This document shows positions 16,792 through 26,400 of a DNA stretch of 64,000 nucleotides, one piece after another. Position 1 is the first letter of the stretch, and the number at the start of each line of letters is the position of its first letter. A program made the translations under genes and the position numbers. The notes under the pieces were generated by a model. The model did no database searches. It had not been told where the DNA came from and saw nothing but the letters and a program-made list of their open reading frames with translations. Source of the DNA: Haemophilus_A paraphrohaemolyticus_A (GTDB taxonomy: Bacteria > Pseudomonadota > Gammaproteobacteria > Enterobacterales > Pasteurellaceae); NCBI RefSeq assembly GCF_003253115.1, contig NZ_QEQF01000001.1:248001-312000 (forward strand), given 5' to 3'.

Positions 16792-17655
16792 TTACGCTAT
16801 TTTCACAGCTTTATACTGGCTTTTCGGACTCACAATCCACTCTCTTGCCGCAATAATTTGTAACTCATATTTTCCGCTTTGTTGTGTAACACTCATTACA
16901 TCATTTACCGCATTTGCCGTATGCTCAAAGGCCTCTAAATCTGATTTACCATTGAGCAAATTTGCTAAAAATAGACCGCTTGTTAAATCGCCTACGCCTA
17001 CAGGATCACGACCAACAAATTCGTGCAATGGTCGGCGGATATGCCAAACCCCTGCTTCAGTTGCGAGTAACATTTCAAACTGGTTAGGGTCTTGCCCAAC
17101 TTTACTTAAATGTTTCACCAATACGCGTTTAGGTCCTTTCGCTAAAATCGCTTTCGTTGCGTCAACTGCTTGTGCAAAATTCTCAACAGCTAAGCCTGTA
17201 AGCTCTCGCAATTCAACCAAGTTTGGGGCAATTAAATCGGCTTTTGCCATCGCTTCATCACGCAAAAATTCCGCCACACCTGGGGCAACAATGCAACCTT
17301 TGTCAGGATGCCCCATCACAGGATCGCAAAAATACACCGCATTCGGGTTTTTCACTTTAATTTTCTCAACCGCTTTTAAGATTTCAGCGCCCTGCTCTGC
17401 TGCACCAATATAGCCCGATAAAATCGCATCGCATTCGTGCAGTGCATCAATCTCATCAATCCCTTGCGTAATTTCGCCAATTTGTTCTTTAGGAATAACC
17501 ATTCCTTTCCATTTACCATATTGAGTGTGGTTGGAAAATTGCACCGTGTTCAACGCCCAAACATCCACCCCAAGCAACTGCATCGGAAACACCGCGGCTT
17601 TATTGCCTGCATAACCATACACAACGTGCGATTGAATAGACAATACGTTTTTCAT
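16792..17655 (-). CDS. pdxY: Pyridoxal kinase PdxY
   Basis: Cytoplasmic kinase of the vitamin B6 salvage pathway that phosphorylates pyridoxal. From the ATG at 17655 (preceded by AAAGGAGAAAATA) the product has 287 residues, the normal PdxY length; the frame is open further upstream but without support. Visible features are SHVVYGYAGN at the N-terminus, the FCDPVMG and HPDKGCIV region with the conserved Cys, and the anion-hole motif GVGDLTSGLFLANLL near the C-terminus. It is the only gene of its transcription unit. Confidence 0.95.
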   Translation of the reverse strand: MKNVLSIQSHVVYGYAGNKAAVFPMQLLGVDVWALNTVQFSNHTQYGKWKGMVIPKEQIGEITQGIDEIDALHECDAILSGYIGAAEQGAEILKAVEKIKVKNPNAVYFCDPVMGHPDKGCIVAPGVAEFLRDEAMAKADLIAPNLVELRELTGLAVENFAQAVDATKAILAKGPKRVLVKHLSKVGQDPNQFEMLLATEAGVWHIRRPLHEFVGRDPVGVGDLTSGLFLANLLNGKSDLEAFEHTANAVNDVMSVTQQSGKYELQIIAAREWIVSPKSQYKAVKIA

Positions 17656-17854
17656 TATTTTCTCCTTTAAGAACGATATTGTTTGCATAGATCTAGGACA
17701 ATAGCACGCTTGGAGCAAAATTTCATCTGCTTTCAAAATGAAAGGTGGTCGGATTTCTTTGCTATATTGCAAAAAATAAGAGAAATCGACTGCTTTAGAA
17801 GCAAAAGTTAGTTTAATTTAAGATGTTATCGTAAATTAAACTTAAAATTATCAT

Positions 17855-18202
17855 TTAATTATTCTTAAAGCTCTCTAAAGAAATTTCCCGAATTTCATTT
17901 AAAAAATCTTTTGCTTGTTCATTTATTGAAGAAAGGCAGATAATTTTATAAAAGTTTTTTCTCTTATTTTCTCTATGATCAACAATAAACCGAATATATT
18001 TGTTTAATCTATCTTTACTTTTAGTCGGTGGGCGATTAAAAAGTTTTCGGATAACCTCATATTCTGAATTTTCATCAGTATCAGGATCTTGTTGTGCTAC
18101 TTTCTTAGCTAAATCAGTTTTACTCCAACCTACATCTTCCAAAAGCTGTCTTAATTCATTTACTAAGTCTGCTATTTCTTCATTTTCTTCTAACTTTTTC
18201 AT
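17855..18202 (-). CDS. Small helix-turn-helix-like protein, probable regulator of the adjacent small genes
   Basis: Not recognised as a named family. The 115-residue product is charged and helical. Residues about 20-60 (LLEDVGWSKTDLAKKVAQ and following) look like a lambda/XRE-type helix-turn-helix with an acidic insertion (DPDTDENSEYEVIRK). The part after about residue 65 is a helical domain without clear motif. It is divergent from two tiny genes at 18301 and 18460, and its start region carries two direct repeats of TGTCCCA that could be its operator. The local DNA is AT-rich. The arrangement of regulator with divergent small proteins suggests autoregulation, but this is inference. Confidence 0.6.
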   Translation of the reverse strand: MKKLEENEEIADLVNELRQLLEDVGWSKTDLAKKVAQQDPDTDENSEYEVIRKLFNRPPTKSKDRLNKYIRFIVDHRENKRKNFYKIICLSSINEQAKDFLNEIREISLESFKNN

Positions 18203-18223
18203 TTTGTCCCAAATTGTCCCATT
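18201..18223. promoter_or_regulatory. Direct repeats TTGTCCCA, candidate operator
   Basis: TTTTGTCCCAAATTGTCCCA holds two TTGTCCCA copies 10 bases apart, about one helical turn, at the start of the regulator gene and upstream of the divergent small genes. Confidence 0.4.
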
Positions 18224-18300
18224 TCAATCTCTAGAATAGATAGTAATGAAGTTAAAACGCTTCAGAAACAATCTTATATACACAAATAAAGGAAACTTGT

Positions 18301-18450
18301 ATGTCTCAACAAACTCAAAAACAATTAGATCATCATGCTAACCAGTTAAATCCTACTAGCGATAAATACCAAAAAGCCCAGGATAATCATGCTAATCAGC
18401 TAAATCCAAATAATCCTAGAGATAAAAAGCCTAAACAAATCAAAAAATAA
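18301..18450 (+). CDS. Tiny protein with two NHANQLNP-type repeats
   Basis: Encodes 49 residues. The ATG follows AAAGGAAACTTGT, a strong ribosome site. The product holds two tandem repeats, QLDHHANQLNPTSDKYQKA and QDNHANQLNPNNPRDKK, and a Lys-rich tail; it lacks Cys and Trp and has no signal peptide or membrane segment. Small proteins with D-x-H/R-x-NQ-x-NPNN repeats occur in other gammaproteobacteria as far as I recall, with no known function. It is followed after nine bases by a second tiny gene with its own ribosome site, so the two form an operon. Confidence 0.65.
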   Translation: MSQQTQKQLDHHANQLNPTSDKYQKAQDNHANQLNPNNPRDKKPKQIKK

Positions 18451-18459
18451 GGAAGCATT

Positions 18460-18546
18460 ATGAAAACTACATTTTTAGAGAATGCGCCAAGCAAAACTGG
18501 CAATCCTTCAGGGAAAGGACGTGGTAATAATCCACCTAGAAAATAA
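18460..18546 (+). CDS. Tiny Gly/Asn/Pro-rich protein
   Basis: Encodes 28 residues from the ATG at 18460, preceded by AAGGAAGCATT. The product reads MKTTFLENAPSKTGNPSGKG followed by RGNNPPRK. It is basic, disordered in appearance, and without Cys or hydrophobic core. The SKTGNPSG and GNNPP motifs are not ones expected by chance, and the closely spaced strong ribosome site argues for a real gene. Function unknown. It is followed by a hairpin terminator at 18556-18584. Confidence 0.6.
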   Translation: MKTTFLENAPSKTGNPSGKGRGNNPPRK

Positions 18547-18555
18547 TCCCATTCT

Positions 18556-18584
18556 GTAGGCTCTAGTAATAGAGCCTATCTTTC
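18556..18584 (+). terminator. Terminator of the tiny-gene operon
   Basis: Stem TAGGCTCT / AGAGCCTA with loop AGTAAT's neighbourhood and a short T-run (CTTTC). It lies between the convergent tiny-gene operon and the zinc-ribbon gene and overlaps the latter's last codons. Confidence 0.65.
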
Positions 18585-18986
18585 GCATGCTCTTAAACTT
18601 TTTTCAAAACTTACTCGAAATTCTTGATCTATTCTTTCCTTATAACCAACATTTTTAATTGTTTTTTCTAACGCACATGAACAAATAAAAATATTGTTTT
18701 GTAATATGCTTTCCCGTAAATAACTACGATTTTGAGGATTTGCACATTGAGTGATTATTTGATATTCAAATTGCGGACTATATCGTATTTGATCGAAAGC
18801 ATCTTCAATAAGATATCCAGTAATTGCACCTCCAGCAACTAAACTAGCAGCTAATAATGCTATCTGTTTATTTTTAATAGGTTTATAGTCATAATCTTTT
18901 AAAGAACGTTTGCAATGATTACAGCAAATATGTTCCGCATATTCAATACTAGTATTATTCTGACAGTATGGACATTCAATTTTCAT
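18576..18986 (-). CDS. Zinc-ribbon membrane protein of unknown function
   Basis: The 136-residue product starts with a four-cysteine zinc ribbon (CPYC, then CCNHC about residues 4-28). A small hydrophobic segment with glycine-zipper character (IALLAASLVAGGAITGYLI, about 42-60) follows. The C-terminal domain of 75 residues has further cysteines (TQCANPQ, ICSCALEKT, LRACER) that may pair if outside the cytoplasm. The predicted topology is a cytoplasmic ribbon, one membrane pass and a soluble C-terminal domain. Its ATG lies three bases after the uvrB stop, and its ribosome site GGAGG is inside the last uvrB codons, so it is translationally coupled to uvrB. Function unknown; it may belong with the tiny proteins across the terminator. 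Confidence 0.75.
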   Translation of the reverse strand: MKIECPYCQNNTSIEYAEHICCNHCKRSLKDYDYKPIKNKQIALLAASLVAGGAITGYLIEDAFDQIRYSPQFEYQIITQCANPQNRSYLRESILQNNIFICSCALEKTIKNVGYKERIDQEFRVSFEKSLRACER

Positions 18987-18989
18987 GAG

Positions 18990-21008
18990 CTAAACCTCCA
19001 ACAAATGCTCCTTCAATTGCCTAATATTATCCCTCACCGCAGCGGCTTTTTCAAATTCCAGATCCTTCGCAAAATCTCGCATTTGTTGTTCGAGCTGTTT
19101 GAGTTCTTTTTCCAGTTCCTTACGCGATTTAGGTGTGTAGGAAGCGGTGGAATTTTCAGACACTTTTGCAGATTTTTTGCCGCGTTTTGGTTTGTCGGTT
19201 TGACCAATGTCGAGCAGTTCTCCCACTTTTTTGTTTAACGCTTGTGGGACGATGCCACGTTCTTCGTTGTATTTCATCTGTTTCTCGCGGCGGCGTTCGG
19301 TTTCGGTAATCGCTTTTTGCATCGAGTTGGTGATGCGGTCGCCATAGAGAATCGCTTTGCCGTTGAGGTTACGTGCGGCACGCCCGATGGTTTGAATAAG
19401 CGAACGTTCGGAGCGTAAGAAGCCCTCTTTGTCAGCATCTAAAATCGCTACCAATGAGACTTCGGGCATATCCAAGCCTTCTCGTAATAAGTTGATACCA
19501 ACTAGCACATCGAACATCCCCATTCGCAAATCGTGGATAATTTCCACCCGCTCGACGGTGTCGATGTCGCTATGCAAATAACGCACACGTACGCCGTGTT
19601 CGTCCAAATAATCGGTTAAATCTTCCGCCATTTTTTTGGTGAGTGTGGTAACTAAAACTCGTTCGTCCACCGCTACTCGCTTATGAATTTCGGAAAGTAA
19701 ATCGTCTACTTGGGTTGCTACTGGGCGCACTTCGATGATCGGATCAAGTAAGCCCGTTGGGCGCACCACTTGATCCACCACATCAGGATTTTTCTCTAAT
19801 TCATAAGCCCCTGGGGTCGCAGAAACGTAAATCGTTTGTGGAGAAAGCTGTTCAAACTCTTCAAATTTGAGCGGGCGGTTATCCAGTGCTGAAGGTAGAC
19901 GGAAACCGTATTGCACGAGCGTTTCTTTTCGAGCTCGGTCGCCACGATACATACCGCCAATTTGTGGCACGGTAACATGCGATTCATCAATCACCAAAAT
20001 ACCATCTGTTGGCATATAATCAAACAAGGTCGGGGGTGGTTCACCCTCTTTTCTACCCGAGAGATAGCGGGAGTAGTTTTCAATACCCGAGCAATAACCG
20101 AGTTCATTCATCATTTCGATATCAAACTGGGTGCGCTGGGTAATGCGCTGCTCTTCCAGTAATTTATTCTCTTTGATGAAGTATTCGCGACGTTCCACCA
20201 ACTCTGCTTTAATCTGCTCAATTGCTTCTAAAATGCGTTCTCGAGGCGTTACATAGTGCGTTTTCGGGTAGATGGTGTAACGCGGTACACGCCCCAAATA
20301 ATGCCCAGTGAGCGGATCAAACAGCGAAAGGTTTTCGATCTCGTCATCAAACAATTCCACACGCAAAGCTACCTCGTCCGATTCCGCAGGGAAAATATCA
20401 ATCACCTCACCGCGAACACGGAAGGTTGAACGCTGGAAGGCTTGGTCGTTTCGGGTATATTGCAATTCAGCAAGGAGGGAAAGAATGGTGCGTTGGTCGA
20501 TAATATCGCCCACTTGCAGATGCAACATCATCTGCATATAAGCTCCCACATCCCCCAAGCCGTAAATAGCGGAAACGGAAGCCACTACAATAGTGTCGCG
20601 ACGTTCAAGGAAAGATTTGGTGGCAGAAAGTCGCATCTGCTCGATCTGTTCGTTGATCGATGCATCTTTTTCGATAAAAGTATCGCTGCTTGGGACATAA
20701 GCTTCTGGCTGGTAATAATCGTAGTAAGAAACAAAGTATTCCACCGCATTTTCGGGGAAAAAGGCTTTCATTTCCGCATAAAGTTGAGCAGCAAGGGTTT
20801 TATTTGGAGCAAGCAACATTGCGGGGCGGTTTAACTGGGCAATTACGTTGGCAATGGTAAAGGTTTTACCTGAACCTGTTACCCCCAATAGGGTTTGATG
20901 TGCCAAGCCATCATTTAGCCCTTCGGTTAATTTGGCAATCGCCGAAGGCTGATCGCCAGAGGGTTTAAATGGACTATGCAGAATAAAAGGTTTGCCTTGT
21001 TTGCTCAT
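18990..21008 (-). CDS. uvrB: UvrABC excinuclease subunit B
   Basis: DNA-damage-recognising helicase-like subunit of nucleotide excision repair in the cytoplasm; it receives DNA from UvrA and recruits UvrC. From the ATG at 21008 (ribosome site AAAGGAAACGT) the product has 672 residues, the standard length. Walker A is GVTGSGKT near residue 42, the damage-probing beta-hairpin is YYDYYQPEAYVP, and the helicase motif VLVGINLLREGLD is present. The C-terminal UVR domain (MRDFAKDLEFEKAAAVRD) binds UvrC. The frame extends upstream, but without support. Confidence 0.97.
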   Translation of the reverse strand: MSKQGKPFILHSPFKPSGDQPSAIAKLTEGLNDGLAHQTLLGVTGSGKTFTIANVIAQLNRPAMLLAPNKTLAAQLYAEMKAFFPENAVEYFVSYYDYYQPEAYVPSSDTFIEKDASINEQIEQMRLSATKSFLERRDTIVVASVSAIYGLGDVGAYMQMMLHLQVGDIIDQRTILSLLAELQYTRNDQAFQRSTFRVRGEVIDIFPAESDEVALRVELFDDEIENLSLFDPLTGHYLGRVPRYTIYPKTHYVTPRERILEAIEQIKAELVERREYFIKENKLLEEQRITQRTQFDIEMMNELGYCSGIENYSRYLSGRKEGEPPPTLFDYMPTDGILVIDESHVTVPQIGGMYRGDRARKETLVQYGFRLPSALDNRPLKFEEFEQLSPQTIYVSATPGAYELEKNPDVVDQVVRPTGLLDPIIEVRPVATQVDDLLSEIHKRVAVDERVLVTTLTKKMAEDLTDYLDEHGVRVRYLHSDIDTVERVEIIHDLRMGMFDVLVGINLLREGLDMPEVSLVAILDADKEGFLRSERSLIQTIGRAARNLNGKAILYGDRITNSMQKAITETERRREKQMKYNEERGIVPQALNKKVGELLDIGQTDKPKRGKKSAKVSENSTASYTPKSRKELEKELKQLEQQMRDFAKDLEFEKAAAVRDNIRQLKEHLLEV

Positions 21009-21157
21009 ACGTTTCCTTTTTGAATACTGTAAAAATGTGAGGTATCTTACCACAATCAAGCGGTCAATTTATCGGGATTTTTTTCTTTACAACCTATTTT
21101 TACAAAATGCTCGGAACTCTTTATAATGGCAACTTCTTTTACTTTATAGGCGGTTTT

Positions 21158-21304
21158 ATGAAAAAAGTGGTGTTACTTTTAGTAAGCGTGTTGGCAATCA
21201 CAGCTTGCTCGCAATCGAAAAATATCTATTTTAACGGCGCGGAAGGCTCACATTCAGGCATTCGTTATAGCACAACAGATAAATCTTTTTCACTTAATCC
21301 ATAG
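21158..21304 (+). CDS. Small predicted lipoprotein
   Basis: Encodes 48 residues from the ATG at 21158. The N-terminus MKKVVLLLVSVLAITAC is a lipoprotein signal with lipobox ITAC, so mature protein would start at Cys17 and be lipid-anchored. The mature part of about 32 residues (SQSKNIYFNGAEGSHSGIRY and following) has no recognised motif. Ser at +2 favours outer-membrane sorting. The gene has a strong terminator right after its stop. Function unknown; similar tiny lipoproteins are common in Pasteurellaceae. Confidence 0.65.
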   Translation: MKKVVLLLVSVLAITACSQSKNIYFNGAEGSHSGIRYSTTDKSFSLNP

Positions 21305-21348
21305 AAAAAACCTCGCAATCTACATGATTTGCGAGGTTTTCTTTTTTC
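21305..21348. terminator. Bidirectional terminator between the small lipoprotein gene and msbA
   Basis: Stem AAAACCTCGCAA / TTTGCGAGGTTTT with an A-run on one side and a T-run on the other; it serves both convergent genes. Confidence 0.9.
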
Positions 21349-21381
21349 CTATATGCCTTTCAGTTTAGATAAGCAACTTAC

Positions 21382-23130
21382 TTACGCCCCAAATTGCAAT
21401 TTATGAAGTTGCTTATAAGCACCATCAAGTGCCATCAATTCGCTATGAGAGCCACGTTCAACAATCTTACCCTGATCGACCACCAAAATTTCATCCGCTT
21501 TTTCAATTGTTGATAAACGGTGTGCAATCACAAGCACGGTTTTGTCTTTTTGCAACTCAGCCAAGGCAGATTGAATTGCGCGTTCTGATTCGGTATCTAA
21601 TGCTGAAGTCGCTTCATCCAACACCAACACGGGCGAATTACGCAATAACGCACGGGCAATTGCTAAACGCTGGCGTTGTCCACCTGAAAGACTCGCCCCA
21701 TTTTCGCCAATAACGGTATCTAAACCATCATCCAATTTTTCAATAAATTCCATTGCATGTGCTGCTTTGGCTGCCTGAATAATCTCTTCACGAGAGAATT
21801 TGTCGGTTGCCGCATAGGCAATATTATTAGCAATCGTGTCGTTAAATAGATGTACCTGTTGCGAGACAATCGAACATTGTTCACGTAAATTCGCTAACGT
21901 GTAATCTTGAATATTCACACCATCAAGCAAAATCTCGCCTGAATCAACGTTATAAAAACGGGTTAAAAGGTTGGCAATCGTCGATTTACCTGAACCAGAA
22001 CGCCCCACCAATGCCACAGTTTTACCTTTAGGAATGCTAAATGAGATCTGATTTAATGCTGGTTTCTCTTTACCTTCATAAGTGAAAGAAACATTTTTAA
22101 ACTCAACATTGCCTTTGGCACGCTCAATTTCAACCTTGCCTTTATCTTCTTCTGTCGGTAAATCTAAAAATTCAAACAGCGTTTGACACGCCGCCATTCC
22201 TCGTTGGAACTGTGAGTTCACATTAGTCAGTGATTTCAGCGGGCGCAACATTGCCATCATTGAAGAGAACACTACCGTGAATGAACCTGCGGTTAAATCC
22301 TCGATATCTAAGCCTTTTACCGTCGAAAGATAAAGCACTGCTGACAATGCAAAAGAAGCAATAAGCTGCACTAAACCATCTGAAATCCCATCGGCAGAGA
22401 TCACTTTCATCCCTTTCAAACGCATATCGTTACTCACGCGTTCAAAACGTTCTTTTTCAACTTGCTGTCCACCAAAAGAGATCACCTCTTTGTGCCCTTT
22501 TAGCATCTGTTCTGTGGTTACGGTCAGATCGCCCATTGAACTTTGAATGTTGCGGCTTAACTGACGGAAACGACGAGAAACGATAGCGATCAATGCACCA
22601 ATAATCGGTGCAAGCACGAAAAGTACCACTGAAAGTTGCCAGCTTGTATAGATCATCACCACAAAAAGCGAGATCAAATAAACGCCTTCACGCACAATCG
22701 TGACCAACACATGTGAAGAGGAGTTTGCTACCATTTCCGTATCGTAAGTAACGCGTGAAAGCGAGCGACCAACAGGGTTCTGATCAAAATAGTTCACTGG
22801 CATATACATCAAATGCTGGAAAATATTGCGGCGAAGCGTCATCACCACTTTGCCCGACACCCACGCCAAGCAGTAACTTGCGACATAGTTTGTGATACCA
22901 CGCACGAGGATGAACAGCACCACTAACACCGCCATCAATTTTAAAAAGCCGTGATCGGCTTGACCAAAGCCCTCATCCAGTAACGGTTTAAGCAGATAAA
23001 TCAGTCCTGAATCGACCAAAGCATTGAGCACCAACGCTATAGCCCCAACAATCAAGCCCCATTTATATTGGCTAATGGTTGGGAATAAACGCTTAAACGT
23101 CTTGAATGTTGAAAGATCTTTTTCTTGCAT
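21382..23130 (-). CDS. msbA: Lipid A ABC exporter MsbA
   Basis: Homodimeric inner-membrane half-transporter that flips lipid A-core to the periplasmic leaflet. The 582 residues match the family length. Six membrane segments lie in the first 320 residues. The ATPase domain has Walker A GRSGSGKST, signature LSGGQRQRLAIARALL and Walker B VLVLDEATSALD. In many relatives msbA is followed by lpxK; here the next gene is a small convergent lipoprotein. Upstream lies a decayed nadB 3' end, showing that nadB and msbA were probably neighbours before the hsd genes arrived. Confidence 0.96.
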   Translation of the reverse strand: MQEKDLSTFKTFKRLFPTISQYKWGLIVGAIALVLNALVDSGLIYLLKPLLDEGFGQADHGFLKLMAVLVVLFILVRGITNYVASYCLAWVSGKVVMTLRRNIFQHLMYMPVNYFDQNPVGRSLSRVTYDTEMVANSSSHVLVTIVREGVYLISLFVVMIYTSWQLSVVLFVLAPIIGALIAIVSRRFRQLSRNIQSSMGDLTVTTEQMLKGHKEVISFGGQQVEKERFERVSNDMRLKGMKVISADGISDGLVQLIASFALSAVLYLSTVKGLDIEDLTAGSFTVVFSSMMAMLRPLKSLTNVNSQFQRGMAACQTLFEFLDLPTEEDKGKVEIERAKGNVEFKNVSFTYEGKEKPALNQISFSIPKGKTVALVGRSGSGKSTIANLLTRFYNVDSGEILLDGVNIQDYTLANLREQCSIVSQQVHLFNDTIANNIAYAATDKFSREEIIQAAKAAHAMEFIEKLDDGLDTVIGENGASLSGGQRQRLAIARALLRNSPVLVLDEATSALDTESERAIQSALAELQKDKTVLVIAHRLSTIEKADEILVVDQGKIVERGSHSELMALDGAYKQLHKLQFGA

Positions 23131-23229
23131 AATTCTTTATTTAGTAAGGAAAATCGGGCGTATTGTACTCTGAATTTGCGTTTTCACCAAACCGCCCCTA
23201 TTTTTCATCTAAAGTTTCACTCTCTGCCA

Positions 23230-23367
23230 AACAATTCTCTCACTTTTTTTCTGGACAATCCGCCCGATAATGCGACACTCTGCTCTCTTTGCAATCCAAC
23301 ATTACTTACGCCATAATTTGCGCAGTTTTTAGAGCTTAGTGGATTTCGATACCTTGAAAATCGGCAT
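23230..23367 (-). pseudogene. nadB: Decayed 3' end of nadB (second copy)
   Basis: Read on the minus strand, this region is collinear with the C-terminus of the intact NadB encoded at 30035-31702, without indels over about 45 codons: ADFQGIEI, then ALKTAQ, then KESR, HYRADCPEK. It is interrupted by three in-frame stops. The two copies differ at many positions, so this is an old duplicate or a displaced native end, not a recent copy. It lies directly beyond hsdR, at the side of the hsd locus opposite to nadB. Confidence 0.85.
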
Positions 23368-23396
23368 AGATGAGTAGAGCAAACTCTTATTGCAAA

Positions 23397-23433
23397 CGGT
23401 CTGATTCAACAAAAGTTCTGCTAAATCAGACCG
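23397..23433. repeat. Hairpin after hsdR
   Basis: Arms ACGGTCTGATT and AATCAGACCG flank a 15-base loop, 10 bases beyond the hsdR stop. It has no clear T-run; it may act as a weak terminator. Confidence 0.5.
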
Positions 23434-23442
23434 CTATATTTA

Positions 23443-26400
23443 TCAAACACTCAACTCATCCGCAATCTCTTCCGCTTGCTTCAACACATACTCCACTGCC
23501 CCTTCTGCCTGATCAGGTGGGTATTTGTAGCGTTGTAGGGCGCGTTTAACGAGAATACGCATTCTTGCCCGTACCGCTTCTTTGTATTGCCAGTCGATTG
23601 TGACCGATTTTCTAAGTGTTTCCGTGATTTCTTTCGCCAGTTTAGAAAGCACTTCATCGCCCATCAAATCTTTTGCACTTTGATTTTGAGATAGGGCCTC
23701 ATAGAAGGCAAGTTCTTCCTTGGTTAATCCTAGTTTTTTCCCTAAAGCTAAACGTTCTTGGAAATCTTGGCTCATTTTAAAGAGTTCCTCCAAAATCTCT
23801 AATACGCCCAAATTGTGGTTATGGTATTGATTCAATGCTTCCTTCAAACGTTGTTCAAAATCTTTTTGCAAGGTTAGGTTTGTTCCTGATTTAACTTTAA
23901 TTTCACTTGCTAAATAACGTTCCATTGCCGTAAGCCATAAATTTTTAGTTGGGCTATTTTTAACAGTTTGTAAAAATTCCTCGGAAAGCAAGCTGATTTG
24001 TGGTTGTGGTTTTTCTAGCAGATCAAATAAATCAATCACGCCTTCAGAATACACAGTTTGATTAACCAGTTTTTTTAATAAAATCTGTCTTTCATTTGTG
24101 CCTGTGCCTTTTTGTTCACGTTTAGTTAAAATTGCCCGTACGGCATCATAAAAGGCTATTTCTTGGTTATACGGTTCAACTTCAGCCAATGAGCCGCACA
24201 GCATATAGCCTTTTTTCACCAATCCCGCCGCTTTCAAAAAGGCTTTTTTGCGTGGCTCGGTTTCTTTTTTATTAAACCAATGTTGCTCGTGTGCTTTGCC
24301 ATCAAACGGTAATTGATCGAGGCTCAAAATATGGTTGGCAGCAAAACGAATCGCCATCAAAAGATCATTCGGATTATCCTTTTCTAAGGCAGTCTGAACA
24401 TCAAAAGTTTTTCCTTCAACTGGCGTTGCAAACAGGCTGCGGACAAACTCCAAATGCTCTTTCATTTTAAAGAATACATCAATCACGTTATCCGTCAGCT
24501 TGCCCTTGCCTTGCGAGTTAGTATATTGTTGGGTGGCTTCTCTGAGCTTGTCAGCAATACCTACATAATCCACAATCAAGCCGCCATTTTCTCGGCTCTT
24601 ATTACGGAATACACGGTTAACCCGTGCAATCGCCTGCATCAGGTTATGCCCCTGCATCGGCTTGTCGATATACATCGTATTACAACAAGGCGCATCAAAG
24701 CCTGTGAGCCACATATCGCGCACAATCACCACTTTCAGCGGATCATTCGGGTCTTTAAAGCGGCGTTCCAGCGTTTGTTTTTCCTGTTTACTGTAAACGT
24801 GTTTCTGCATTTCCGGCGCATCGGAAGCAGAACCCGTCATCACAATTTTAATCGCCCCTTCGTTAATATTGTCCGAATGCCATTTAGGGCGCAGTTTGAT
24901 GATTTCATTGTATAAGTCCACGCAAATCTGACGGCTGGAAACCACTATCATCGCTTTGCTGTCGATGACTTCATTTCGTTTGGCAAAATGCTGCACAAAA
25001 TCTGCGGCTAAATCAGCCAAGCGGGCTTGCGACCCTAGCAATTTTTCCTGCAACCGCAGGGCAGGGGATCGCTCCTCTTCCAGAAGCTCATCAATTTCTT
25101 TGAATAGCTCATCGTGTTCTTTTTCGTTTAAGCGGATTTGGCGTGCTTCATACACAATCGGCACCGTTGCACCGTCTTCCACTGCGTCTTGCAAGTCATA
25201 AATCGACACATAACGCCCGAATACATCTTGCGTGTCCTTATCTTCTAAGCTAATTGGCGTGCCAGTAAAACCGATAAATGAAGCATTAGGCAGAGCATCG
25301 CGTAAATGGCGGGCGTAGCCTGCCTGAAATTTGCCGTTATGCAGTTTTTGGGTAAAACCGTATTGGCTGCGGTGTGCCTCATCGCTGATTACAATAATAT
25401 TGCTGCGCTCATTTAAAACAGGGAAGCGGCTTTCTTCCTCATTTAAGGCGAATTTCTGAATCGTAGTAAAAAACACGCCGCCGACTTCATTTTGTGCGAG
25501 CAGTTGGCGCAGTTGATCGCGGTCTTCCACTTGTTGCGGTGTTTGTTTGATTAAATCTTTGCCTGAAGAAAAGGTTTGGAAAAGCTGACCGTCCAAATCG
25601 TTGCGGTCGGTAACCACCACAATGGTGGGATTTTTCAATTCAGGCTGAGCAAGCAGTTTGCCTGCATAAAACAACATGGAAATCGATTTACCCGAACCCT
25701 GCGTATGCCACATCACGCCAATGCGGCGGTCGCCTTTTTCTGATGTCGCCCAAATGGTGGAATCTACCGCCTCATTTACACCGTAATATTGATGGTACGC
25801 CGCGATTTTTTTAATGGTTTTACCGTTGGAATCCCGCTCAAATAAGACGAAATAGCGGATATAGTCCAATAAATCCTCAGGCTTCAGCAAGCCATTAAGC
25901 AGGCTTTGCAATTCATCATCAAAATATAAGCGCGCACTTTTATTTTTTTCATCGACTACTTTCCACGGCGTAAAGCGTTGGAAATCTGCCGAAAGCGAGC
26001 CCAAACGTGCGGCAATACCGTCTGAAATAATCAGGGTTTGGTTGTAAACAAACAGCTCGGCAATTTCATCTTTATAGGTTTCAAACTGATTAAACGCCTG
26101 TAACAAATCTGCCGATTCACGCAACGGATTTTTAAGCTCAAATACCACTAAGGGAAGACCATTTACAAAGCCGATAATATCGGGAATTCGTTTACCGCCT
26201 TTACGGCTGCGGATTTCCAGCTGATTGACGGCAACAAAACGGTTGTTTCCCCAATGCTCGAAATCTACCAAACGCACCATCTCGATTTTTTGCTCACCGT
26301 TTTGCGTATATTCCACCCGCACGCCATCACGCAACAGCTTATAAAACGCCTGATTTCGCACCACCAAGTCACCAATATCACTTTTCGTTGCCGATTTCAC

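Noticed and set aside
17855..18986. Prophage remnant around the small HTH-like gene
   Set aside because: No integrase, capsid, lysis or attachment sequence is seen between pdxY and uvrB; the four genes are better treated as a small cassette.
21025..21044. Possible LexA box upstream of uvrB
   Set aside because: TACTGT is present, but the right half (GAGGTA) matches ACAGTA only at its last three bases; too weak to list.
23125..23316. Plus-strand open frame between msbA and hsdR
   Set aside because: It lies antisense to the decayed nadB tail and has no ribosome site; explained by the pseudogene.
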